A program made the position numbers and the translations under genes. The notes beneath the pieces are model-generated. The model was not told the origin of the DNA. It worked only from the letters and a program-made list of their open reading frames with translations, and did not search any database. From Rhabditoides inermis (taxonomy: Eukaryota > Nematoda > Chromadorea > Rhabditida > Rhabditidae): a stretch of 64,000 nucleotides of DNA. This document shows, piece by piece, positions 51,257 through 62,759 of this stretch (position 1 is its first letter; the number at the start of each line of letters is the position of its first letter). The DNA is taken from contig CAWZYM010000328.1 of the NCBI GenBank assembly GCA_963966185.1, forward strand, positions 124,001 to 188,000, written 5' to 3'.

Positions 51257-52155
51257 TCAACACTCAAACATCAAAACTGAAATCATAATTCAAATCTAAT
51301 TTCAGAACGAAAATATGTCCACAAACTTCTAATCTAACTAAGAAGTACATTACAAGACAGAATACCAAAATTGAAGACAATTGAACGTTGTTTACGAATT
51401 TGTTTACTTGTTCACACTTTATGTAAACAACATTTTGAACTCGCCTCTTAGTCTACTACACGATACACATCTTTAAAACACGTTTTCAGGTTGTTTACAC
51501 ATTTGTTTACTTGTTTACAACATCTGTAAACAACATTTTTGAACTCATAAATAATGTTACTAAACATTTGACATCTTCAAAACACATTTTCAGGTTGTTT
51601 ACGAAGTTGTTTACTTGTTTACATCATCTGTAAACAACATTTTTGAACTCGCCTCCAAGTCTACATCATCTTAGATACCTTCAGAACAAATTTTTAACTT
51701 GTTTACAAAGTTGTTTACTTGTTGACAAACATGTAAACAACAACATCGCTGACTTGCCTCCAGGTCACATACCAAGTTTGAACTCTTTGGCATCAAAACT
51801 GACCGAGATACAACATTACCATATTTGGAATTATGCAAATGAGGTCATTAATCAAAATTTAAATCACCGACCCTACAGTACCCTAACCCTAAAAGGGCAT
51901 CTCAGTAGCTCAAAAACTAACCATAGTTCACATAGAACTGGTCATCTCTCAGATTCTATGTTCTTAGATATGCAAATTTTCCAGGGAGAACCCATATAAG
52001 GAACGGTCAGATCAGGACCTCAGGTAAACGATGCAGAGCGGTCACCACCTGAGATCTAATTTCCATACCTCAACACCCAACGAACACTACAACTTGAGAT
52101 ACAACTGCGGAACGACACACAGACAGACAGACACCATAGCATAATTTATAGGGGG
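51204..52155 (-). mobile_element. Non-autonomous Helitron, family C, copy 2
   Basis: Head-to-tail neighbour of copy 1 and closely similar over its whole length, with the same double hairpin (51204-51239 and 51240-51256). Its minus-strand 5' end is clipped: after CTATAAATT the expected CCGCCCACCC end is missing and family D sequence follows at about 52156. It is non-coding. The direct tandem pair fits rolling-circle concatemer formation. Confidence 0.7.
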
Positions 52156-54171
52156 CCGCGTTCGCTCCAAGGAAATATATACTCATAACATAATTTCAAA
52201 CAACAATTCTGAACTCAGTACTTGGTCTAGTACACGCTAGACAGCTCTAAAATGAGATTTGTACTTGTTTACTTTTTTGTTTACTTGTTTACTTCACTTG
52301 TAAACAACGAATATGAACTCAGTATTTGGTCTAGTACACGTTAGATAACTTTAAAATGAGATTTGCACTTGTTTACTTTTTTGTTTACTTGTTTACATGC
52401 CAAATAAACAACAAAATCAAACTCTGTACTTTGTGTACTATATGTTAGAGACCTAAAAACACATTTCTGAGTTGTTCACAAACTTGTTTACTTGTTTACT
52501 TCACTTGTAAACAACAAATATGAACTCAGTACTTGGTATAGTACACGTTAGATACCTTAAAAATGAGATTTGGAGTTGTTTACTTATTTGTTTACTTGTT
52601 TACTGTTGTTGTTTACCAAAAATTTCGAACTTGTTTACTTGTTACTTGTACCAAGTATCAAGTGTCTAGGTCTAAAACTGACAGAGTTCATATAGAAAAG
52701 TCACAAATTTCAGATTCTAAGTCCAGAGTTGTTAGTGAACCCATATAAGGAGATATGCAAATGAGATGTGTGATTTACAAAATTCAGCTTTCAACTCTCA
52801 CCTAGACGAAAGTTACAGGGTCGTAAAGTGAAATTTTAAGTTTATGCTAATTTATCTCAGGTGACGGGTAAGAGGCCACAGGTGAGACGGTACCTGGCAG
52901 TTACTCAGGACCTAAGGTGTCATTGGTGAAAGGGATGAGAGAATTAAAAATGGTTTTTCTAAGAAGTTGAAACTTAGATCTACTGTATTTTACGTTTTGC
53001 ATCTTGCCTGATTGATCCTGTCAGCGGTCAATATGCTCAACTGCAAAAATGAGCCACATTTAGTTGAAAATCAAGGTTTTTTGAAAAAGTGAAATCCTTC
53101 TACAGTGAAGGGAAAAATCTGAATCTTTGTCAGTAAATATTAGTTTTTGAGTTATGAATTACTGTGCAAAATCCAGGTCTCAACTCTTATATCACAAGGG
53201 ATTGTAGTTGATCTAGTGAATCATGTAATATGATTTTTATTGTCAGTAATAGAGTTGAGCATACGTGTTTGTGTTGATTGTGTCATAGAGAGTGATTTAC
53301 CATAGAAATTTGAAAAATTAATATTGAAAACGAAAGAAGTTATGATCGAAAATGTAAAATTTTTACGAAAATTTGAATATTTATATTTTGAAAACGGAAT
53401 GAGTATTTCATTTGAAATTGAAATGGTGTGAACGGCCAAGTGTCTTCTATCATCAGCTGAAGTTTGAAATTTCAGTCTTCAAAACAAACAAAGATATTCA
53501 AGGTTTTTGCGTTTTGCATCTTACGTGATTGATCCTGTCAGAAAATGAAAATTGCTGTAAAACTTTTTTGAACTGGTTTTTCGAAATGAAACTGTAAAAC
53601 TGTAAATAACATGCGTGTTTCATGTTACTGTGCAAGTTTCATGAAAAAATATGAGGTTTGAAGGTAGGTTTACATAGAAGTGAACCGAGTTGTCAGTGAA
53701 CCCATTTAAGGAAATTAGATAGGAACCTATGCTAATGTGTGTCTGTTAAGAGTGATTAGTTGATATTAATTTTGTAGTTTGAGTGTGAAATGTTTCTTCA
53801 GTCTTCAGTTATGTCCTTCTGAAATTTTGGAAAGTCTATATAAACCCATACAAGGAGTTATCGGAATGAGTCCTAGTGACGTGTGTCAAGTCATTTTAGT
53901 GTGTTGAGTCTAAGTTTACAATATTAGATTCACATCTTGAAACATGGACTGAGCATATGGGTCAAAAGTTTTTCAGGCTATGTCAAGTTGTTAGTAAAGT
54001 CATACGGTAAGTATAGGTGTGAGTGTGAAAATGAAACGATTGCATGCGGTCACCAATAGAATGTTAAGTTTAGAGTATGAGCTGTGTAAGTGTAATGGTG
54101 TTTGAGCTACATGTTGTGACCGAGCCAGCCACAAGGACCATAGCAAATTTTATATAGCACAGCCAGGGCGA
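52156..54171 (-). mobile_element. Non-autonomous Helitron, family D, copy 1
   Basis: Minus-strand 5' end TCGCCCTGGCTGTGC at 54171, followed by GCTATGGTCC. The 3' side keeps the CCTTGGAGC...CGCGGC word of family D but has lost the terminal hairpins at the join with family C copy 2 (about 52156). 52156-52800 resembles copy 2; 52800-54120 is AT-rich without a recognisable gene. Confidence 0.6.
52800..54120. other. AT-rich body of family D copy 1; no gene seen
   Basis: No open frame above about 72 codons and no similarity recognised. Sporadic CCCAT(A/T)TAAGGA-like words link it to families C and D. Confidence 0.5.
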
Positions 54172-54264
54172 AGCGGGCCGGAGGCTCGCTTCGCTCGCCT
54201 CCGGCCCGCTAGTGGCGGCGCTTCGCGCCGCGTTTGCTCCAAGGCTCGCGCGCCTTCGGCGCGC
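54172..54264 (-). repeat. Triple hairpin cluster at the 3' end of family D copy 2
   Basis: Terminal stem with 14-nt arms AGCGGGCCGGAGGC (54172-54210), then GCGGCGC/TTC/GCGCCGC (54215-54231) and GCGCGCC/TTC/GGCGCGC (54248-54264). A CTAG lies inside the cluster (54209-54212); the outermost AG is missing. Confidence 0.8.
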
Positions 54265-55196
54265 TCGCCTTTCCGCTATAACAACTAAAACATAGACCTG
54301 TAACAGAGTTATACTTGAAAATGGAAGGTTTAAGCTTTGTTTACTTTTTTGTTTACTTGTTTACTTCACTTGTAGTCAACAAGTTTGAACTCTGTACTTG
54401 GTCTAGTACTCGTTAGATACCTTTAGAATGATTTTGGATTTGTTTACTTTTTTGTTTACTTGTTTACATCGCAAATAAACAACAAAATCGAACTTAGTAT
54501 TTTGTGTACTACATGTTAGAGAGCTTAAAAACACATTTCTGAGTTGTTTACAAAACTGTTTACTTGTTTACATGACTTTTAACAAATAAATATGAACTGA
54601 GTACTTGGTCTAGTACACGTTAGATACTTTTAAAATGAATTTTGGAGTTGTTTACTTATTTGTTTACTTGTTTACATCTCAAATAAACAACAAAATCGAA
54701 CTTAGTAATCGGTGTACTACACGTTAGAAACTTTTAAAACACATTTTTGAGTTGTTCACAGATTTGTTTACTTGTTTACATGACTTGTAAACAATAAATA
54801 TGAACTGAGTACTTGGTCTAGTACACGTTAGATACCTTTTAAAAGAGATTTGGAGTTGTTTACTTATTTGTTTACTTGTTTACTGTTGTTGTTTACCAAA
54901 AATTTCGACTTTGTTTACTTGTTACTTGTACCAAGTACCAAGTGTCTAGGTCTAAAACTGAAAGAGTTCATATAGAAACGTCACAAGTTTCAGATTCTAA
55001 GTCCAGAGTTCTTAGTGAACCCATATAAGGAGATATGCAAATGAGGTGCCAGGTAAACGCGACCGTCCCAGGCCTATACCAACTCTAACTCTATAAGGAC
55101 AAACTGCTAGGTCCACGCCATAGAGCTGGAGACATCTGGACAAACAAACAAACAGACACACGCCATAGCAAATTTAAGGGGGTCGGCAGTGGCAGA
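54172..55196 (-). mobile_element. Non-autonomous Helitron, family D, copy 2 (about 1 kb)
   Basis: Minus-strand 5' end TCTGCCACTGCC at 55196, then GCTATGGCGTGTG. The 3' side has three GC hairpins: 54248-54264, 54215-54231 and the terminal 54172-54210 (14-nt arms). The last should end CTAG but stops at CT, directly before the next unit's TC. The body has TGTTTAC words and ATGCAAATGAGG. It is non-coding. Confidence 0.65.
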
Positions 55197-55217
55197 CTAG
55201 CGCGCTTCGCGCGCTAG
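55197..55217 (-). repeat. 3'-terminal palindrome, family A
   Basis: Perfect 9-3-9 CTAGCGCGC palindrome; on the minus strand the family D copy 2 TCTGCC start follows. Confidence 0.85.
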
Positions 55218-55589
55218 AAATATAGGTTTACAATAGAGGAGAAAATTATCTATCGATTGATATATAGATTGACTTGATATGTGCTCTGGAAGTGCTATTA
55301 GGAGCTGTGCTAGAAGTGCTGTTGTCAGAGCCTTCTAAAAATGAGTGATCTTTATTGTATTTCCTTAATTTTGAATTACAGTATTATCAAATGTTTGAAC
55401 AGTGTCAATGTCTAACAGTAGCTAGTTGATAATTTTCGATTCTCGACTGATATTATCTTACCTATGCTCAGAGAAGGCGCTCCGAGATGCAGCCGAAGAC
55501 TATCGGTATATGAGTGTTAAATATGTTATAACTAAACTGCACTTTCCGTTTCTCCGCTTCTCTCTCTCTCTCTCTCTTTCTCCTTTGCA

Positions 55590-57440
55590 CTAGAAGGCGC
55601 TCCGGCACACTTCGCGCGCCTCCGCGGTCAAAGTCTATCAGTAGATCAGTAATAATGAGAATATATTGATCACTGTTACTGATATGCACTTTCTCCGAAT
55701 CTCTGATATCTCTCTCGTATGCACATGGAGGGCGCTCCGGCACGCTTCGCGCGCCTCCGCGGTCAGAATCTATAAGTAGATCAGTAATGATAAGAATATA
55801 TTGATCACTGTTACTGATATGCATTCTATCCGACTCTCTGATATTTCACTCTCTCGGATGCACATAGGAGGCGCTCCGGCACGCTTCGCGCGCCTCCGCG
55901 GTCAAAGTCTATCAGTAGATCAGTAATAATAAGAATATATTGATCACTGTTACTGATATGCATTCTCTCCGACTCTCTGATATTTCACTCTCTCGGATGC
56001 ACATAGGAGGCGCTCCGGCACGCTTCGCGCGCCTCCGCGGTCAAAGTCTATCAGTAGATCAGTAATAATAAGAATATATTGATCACTGTTACTGATATGC
56101 ATTCTCTCCGACTCTCTGATATTTCACTCTCTCGGATGCACATAGGAGGCGCTCCGGCACGCATCGCGCGCCTCCGCGGTCAAAGTCTATCAGTAGGTCA
56201 GTAATAATAAGAATATATTGATCACTGTTACTGATATGCATTCTCTCCGACTCTCTGATATTTCACTCTCTCGGATGCACATAGGAGGCGCTCCGGCACG
56301 CTTCGCGCGCCTCCGCGGTCAAAGTCTATCAGTAGATCAGTAATAATAAGAATATATTGATCACTGTTACTGATATGCATTCTCTCCGACTCTCTGATAT
56401 TTCACTCTCTCGGATGCACATAGGAGGCGCTCCGGCACGCATCGCGCGCCTCCGCGGTCAAAGTCTATCAGTGGATCAGTAATAATAAGAATATATTGAT
56501 CACTGTTACTGATATGCATTCTCTCCGATTCTCTGATATTTCACTCTCTCGAATGCACATAGGAGGCGCTCCGGCACGCTTCGCGCGCCTCCGCGGTCAA
56601 AGTCGATAAGTGTATCAGTAATTATAATAATACATTGATCACTGATACTGATATGCATTTTCTCCGACTCTCTGATCTTTTACTCTTTCGTTCTTTTACA
56701 CGCTTCGCGCGCCTCCGCGGTCAAAGTCTATCAGTAGATCAGTAATAACAAGAATATATTGATCACTGTTACTGATATGCATTCTCTCCTACTCTCTGAT
56801 CGTTCACTCTTTCGGATGGACATAGGAGGCGCTCCGGCACGCTTCGCGCGCCTCTGCGGTCAAAGTCTATCAGTAGGTCAGTAATTATAATAATACATTG
56901 ATCACTGATACAGATATGCATTTTCTCCGACTCTCTGATATTTTACTCTCTCGTATGCACATAGATGGCGCTCCGTCACGCTCCGCGCGCCTCTGCGGTA
57001 AAAAAGCCTATCAGTTATCAGTAGATCAGTAATATAAAAATAATAATATATTGATCACTGATATTGATATACAATCTCTTCTACTCTCTGATCATTTACT
57101 CTTTCGTTTGCACATAGAGGGCGCTCCGGCACGCTTCGCGCGCCTCCGCGGTCAAAGTCGATCAGTAGATCAGTAAATATAATAATATATAATATATTAA
57201 TCACTGATACTGATATGCAATCTCTTCTACTCTCTGATCTTTTACTCTTTCATATGCACATAGAAGGCGCTCCGGCACGCTTCGCGCGCCTCCGCGGTCA
57301 AAGTCGATCAGCAGATCAGTAATATTAATAATATATTGATCACTGCTACTGATATGCATTTTCTCCGACTCTCTGATCGTTCACTTTCACGTATGCACTT
57401 AGAAAACGCTCCGGCACACTCCGCGGTAAAAGCCTATCAA
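55590..57440. repeat. Tandem array of 139-bp units (about 13 copies)
   Basis: Mostly the GGAGGCGCTCCGG variant seen at 22440-25925, with more diverged units toward 56600-57440. One unit at about 56690 lacks half its GC core. Confidence 0.9.
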
Positions 57441-57512
57441 TAGCTGGTTGACAATCACTATTTATTATAGATACAAGTATAATTTATAGTTATCACTGGT
57501 CTAATATTATAA

Positions 57513-57551
<39 letters not shown>

Positions 57552-57685
57552 TGAGCAGCCGATTGACAATTATTATTGATTTTAGATCCAAGTAGACTTT
57601 ATAGTTATCACTAATCTAAAATCTTAATATATAAGAGAGAGATAGAGGAAGAGAGGGAGAGAAGGAGAAAAAGAGAAAGAAAGAT

Positions 57686-57725
<40 letters not shown>

Positions 57726-58619
57726 GAAAATGATGGATGAGAAAAGAAGAGGGATAAGAAAAGGAGGTTGCATACTATTTCGCCTCGCCTCACTTCCCTT
57801 ATTGAATATAGAATGTCGTGAGTGCATACAAATATATTTGTATTGTATTCGCTCAGAATATAGAATTTGCACCGTTTGTGGAGTGTGGTGAGCTGTTCCG
57901 TAGTGCATGGTGCTGTTCTCGCTCGTTTGCACAATTTACTGTTTCTTTCTCTAACAGCAGACAGACTGGCAGCTGGCGCACTCTCACCTCGCCACACTCT
58001 CTCGTCGCGGGGCAATAAAACGACGTCGATTAGAGGATATTAATTGATAGCGAGCGTCAGAGGTCAAAAAAAGATGCAAATTTTGGTAGAAGTGTAGTGG
58101 CAACCTATTTGCATGTTGTAGTAAAGGGAGATCTTACACGGTTGCCTAGTTTTCTCGAACAGCCCGCGACAACTGTTTGGTGTCGCCTCGCCTCGACTAA
58201 ATCACTTCGTGAAAGGAAACCAGGAGGAGTTATAAAAAGATTACGGGCAGATTTGTAGGTGAGGGAGTGTAGAGGAGTGACGTCGAAACCGTTTTTCAAT
58301 AGCTGAAGTCTGCGATCCGCAGTGCTCGTTCTTGTGAGGGCTACTCGCCGCAGCCGATTCGCCAGTGACCCGTCTCTTCATCTGACACACTATTTCGCCT
58401 GTTTTCTGTCTGACTCTCTCGGATTACGCGCTATTTCGTCGGACTTTCTTTAGCTTATAGCTCCGCGGATATGAGAGATAAAGATCTGAAAATTGGAATC
58501 CTGCATCTCGGGACCGAGACCATCGGATCGATGTCACGTTTGGCTAGATAGGAGTAGTGGGTGGCGCGGTAGAGCGATGGACGTACGGAAACCATAGGGC
58601 ATTTTACACATACACCCGA

Positions 58620-58640
58620 CTAGCGCGCTTCGCGCGCTAG
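58620..58640 (-). repeat. 3'-terminal palindrome, family A
   Basis: Perfect 9-3-9 CTAGCGCGC palindrome; junction CTAG|TCGGGTG on the minus strand. Confidence 0.85.
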
Positions 58641-58919
58641 AAATATATGTATAAAATAGAGGAGAAAATTATCTATCGATTGATATATAGATTGACTCGA
58701 TATGTGCTCTGGAAGTGCTATTAGGAGCTGTGCTAGAAGTGCTGTTGTCAGTCTTTCAGTAGATGAAGTGCTGTTGTCAGTCTTTCAGTAGATGACTGAT
58801 CTTTATTTATTTCCATTTTTTTCTATTTTTCAGTAGTTTCAAATAATTAGAAAGTGTCACAGTTTAACAGTATCTGGTTGATAGTATCTGGTTGACTGCT
58901 TTTCTACAGATGTATTTAC

Positions 58920-61900
58920 TGTTCTCAAAGAAGGCGCTCCGGCACGCTCCGCTGTCAGAGCCTATCAGTAGATCAGTAATAAAAATAACAATATAATGAT
59001 CACTGATACTGATATGCATTTTCTCCTACTCTCTGATATTTTACTCTTTCGTATGCACAAGGAGGGCGCTCCGGCACGCTTCGCGCGCCTCCGCGGTCAA
59101 AGCCGATCAGTAGAACAGTAATTATTAAAAAAAAAAACATTGATCACTGCTACTGATATGCATTCTCTCCTACTCTCTGATCTTTTACTCTTTTGTATGC
59201 ACATAGAAAGCGCTCCGGCACGCTTCGCGCGCCTCCGCGGTCAAAGCCGATCAGTAGATCAGTAATTATAAAAAAAAACATTGATCACTGCTACTAATAT
59301 GCAATCTCTCCTACTCTCTGATCTTTCACTCTCTCGTATGCACATAGAAAGCGCTCCGGCAGGCTTCGCGCGCCTCCGCGGTCAAAGTCGATCAGTAGAT
59401 CAGTAATATTGAGAATATATTGATCACTGCTACTGATATACAGGTCAGTCTTTCAGTAGTTGACTGATTTTCATTTAGTTCCCTTTTTTTCAAATTTTCA
59501 GTGATATCGAATAATTAGAAAGTGTCACAGTCTATCAGTATCTGGTTGATAGTATCTGGTTGACTGATTTTCTACAGATGTATTCACTATGCTCATAGTA
59601 GGCGCTCCGGCACGCTCCGCGGTCAGAGCCTATCAGTAGATCAGTGATAAAAAATAATATAATGATCACTGATACTGTTAAGTATGCATTTTCTCCTACT
59701 CTCTGATATTTTACTCTCTCGTATGCACATAGAAAGCGCTCCGGCACGCTTCGCGCGCCTCCGCGGTCAAAGTATATTAGTAGATCAGTAAAAATAAGAA
59801 TATATTGATCTCTGCTACTGATATGATCTTTATCCGACTCTCTGATCGTTCACTTTCTCGTATGCACATAGAAAGCGCTCCGGCACGCTTCGCGCGCCTC
59901 CGCGGTCAAAGTCGATCAGTAGATCAGTAAGAATTAGAATATATTGTTCACTGCTACTGATATACATGTCAGTCGTTCAGTAGTTGACTGATTTTCATTT
60001 ATTTCCCTTTTTTAATTTTCAGTGATATCGAATAATTATGTAGAAAGTGTCACAGTCTATCATTATCTGGTTGATAGTATCTGGTTGACTGCTTTTCTAA
60101 AGGTGTATTCACTATGCTCATAGAAGGCGCTCCGGCACGCTCCGCTGTCAGAGCCTATCAGTAGATCAGTAATAAAAATAACAATATAATGATCACTGAT
60201 ACTGATATGCATTTTCTCCTACTCTCTGATATTTTACTCTTTCGTATGCACATAGAAGGCGCTCCGGCACGCTTCGCGCGCCTCCGCGGTCAAAGCCGAT
60301 CAGTTGATCAGTAATTATAATAATACATTGATCACTGCTACTGATATGAATTTTCTCCGACTCTCTGATTGTTCATTTTCTCGTATGCACATAGAAAGCG
60401 CTCCGGCACGCTTCGCGCGCCTCCGCGGTCAAAGTATATTAGTAGATCAGTAAAAACAAGAATATATTGATCACTGCTACTGATATGATCTTTATCCGAC
60501 TCTCTGATCGTTCACTTTCTCGTATGCACATAGAAAGCGCTCCGGCACGCTTCGCGCGCCTCCGCGGTCAAAGTCGATCAGTAGATCAGTAAGAATTAGA
60601 ATATATTGTTCACTGCTACTGATACACAGGTCAGTCTTTCAGTAGTTGACTGATTTTCATTTAGTTCCCTTTTTTAATTTTCAGTGATATCGAATAATTA
60701 GAAAGTGTCACAGTCTATCAGTATCTGGTTGATAGTATCTGGTTGACTGATTTTCTACAGATGTATTTACTATGCTCATAGTAGGCGCTCCGGCACGCTC
60801 CGCGGTCAGAGCCTATCAGTAGATCAGTGATAAAAAATAATATAATGATCACTGATACTGTTAAGTATGCATTTTCTCCTACTCTCTGATATTTTACTCT
60901 CTCGTATGCACATGGAGGGCGCTCCGGAACGCTCCGCGCGCCTCTGCGGTCAAAGCCGATCAGTTGATCAGTAATTATAATAATACATTGATCACTGCTA
61001 CTGATATGAATTTTCTCCGACTCTCTGATAGTTCATTTTCTCGTATGCACATAGAAAGCGCTCCGGCACGCTTCGCGCGCCTCCGCGGTCAAAGTATATT
61101 AGTAGATCAGTAAAAATAAGAATATATTGATCACTGCTACTGATATGATCTTTATCCGACTCTCTGATCGTTCACTTTCTCGTATGCACAACGAAAGCGC
61201 TCCGGCACGCTTCGTGCGCCTCCGCGGTCAAAGTCGATCAGTAGATCAGTAAGAATTAGAATATATTGTTCACTGCTACTGATACACAGGTCAGTCTTTC
61301 AGTAGTTGACTGATTTTCATTTATTTCCCTTTTTTAATTTTCAGTGATATCGAATAGTTATGTAGAAAGTGTCACAGTCTATCATTATCTGGTTGATAGT
61401 ATCTGGTTGACTGCTTTTCTAAAGGTGTATTCACTATGCTCATAGAAGGCGCTCCGGCACGCTCCGCTGTCAGAGCCTATCAGTAGATCAGTAATAAAAA
61501 TAACAATATAATGATCACTGATACTGATATGCATTTTCTCCTACTCTCTGATATTTTACTCTTTCGTATGCACATAGAAGGCGCTCCGGCACGCTTCGCG
61601 CGCCTCCGCGGTCAAAGCCGATCAGTAGAACAGTAATTATTTTTAAAAAAAAACATTGATCACTGCTACTGATATGCATTCTCTCCTACTCTCTGATCTT
61701 TTACTCTTTTGTATGCACATAGAAAGCGCTCCGGCACGCTTCGCGCGCCTCCGCGGTCAAAGCCGATCAGTAGATCAGTAATTATAAAAAAAAAACATTG
61801 ATCACTGCTACTAATATGCAATCTCTCCTACTCTCTGATCTTTCACTCTCTCGTATGCACATAGAAAGCGCTCCGGCAGGCTTCGCGCGCCTCCGCGGTC

Positions 61901-62040
61901 AAAGTCGATCAGTAGATCAGTAATAATAAGACAATATTGATCACTGCTACTGATATGCATTCTCTCCTACTCTCCGATCTCACACTCTCATGTGTGCACA
62001 TAGAGGGCGCTCCGGCACACTCCACGGTAAAAGCCTATCA
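58920..62040. repeat. Higher-order array: 139-bp units interleaved with partial 3'-end blocks
   Basis: Three to four higher-order repeats, each opening with CAGGTCAGTCTTTCAGTAG (59445, 59970, 60630, 61290; the last two steps are about 660 bp). This block is homologous to the 3'-end conserved region next to the terminal palindrome (58745-58900). Each is followed by several 139-bp units. Confidence 0.85.
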
Positions 62041-62169
62041 GTAGCTGGTTGACAATTATTATTTATTATAGATCCAGGTATAATTTATAGTTATCACTGG
62101 TCTAATATTATAAAATATAAGAGAGAGAGATAGAGAGAGGAAGAGAGGGAGAGAGTGAGAGAGAGAGAC

Positions 62170-62206
<37 letters not shown>

Positions 62207-62759
62207 GAAAAAGAGAGGGATGAGAAAAGGAATTGGATGAGAAAATGAGGTGGTACTACAAAGTATTTCGCCTCGCCTCATTTCCCTGGTTGAGCATACA
62301 ATGACGTGAGTGCATATAGTAATGTTTCATTGTATGTGCTCAGAAAACTGTTGTTGGAGTGTGGTGAGCTGTTTCGTAGTGCATGGTGATGTTCTCGCTC
62401 ATTTGCACAATTGACTGTCTCTTTCTCTGACATCAGACAGACTGGCAGCTGGCGCACTCTCACCTCGCCACACTCTCTCGTCGCGGGGCAATAAAACGAC
62501 GTCGATTAGAGGAATTTAATTGATAGCGGGCGTCAGAGGTCACAAAAAGATGCAAATTTTGGTAGAAGTGTAGTGGCCACCTATTTGCATGTTGTAGTAA
62601 AGGGAAACCTTACACGGTTGCCTAGTTTTCTTGAACAGCCCGCGACAACTGTTTAGTGTCGCCTCGCCTCGACTAAATCACTTCGTGAAAGGAAACCAGG
62701 AAGAGTTATAAAAAGATTACGGGCAGATTTGTAGGTGAGGGAGTGTAGAGGAGTGACGT

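Larger units (their letters stand above)
55197..58619 (-). mobile_element. Non-autonomous Helitron, family A, 3.4 kb
   Basis: Minus-strand 5' end TCGGGTGTATGTG at 58619, 5' block about 57770-58619, GA tracts (57517-57550, 57630-57725), 139-bp units 55590-57440, and 3' conserved end with palindrome at 55197-55217. No gene is present. Its 3' neighbour is family D, so family A and D units are interleaved in one chain. Confidence 0.75.
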
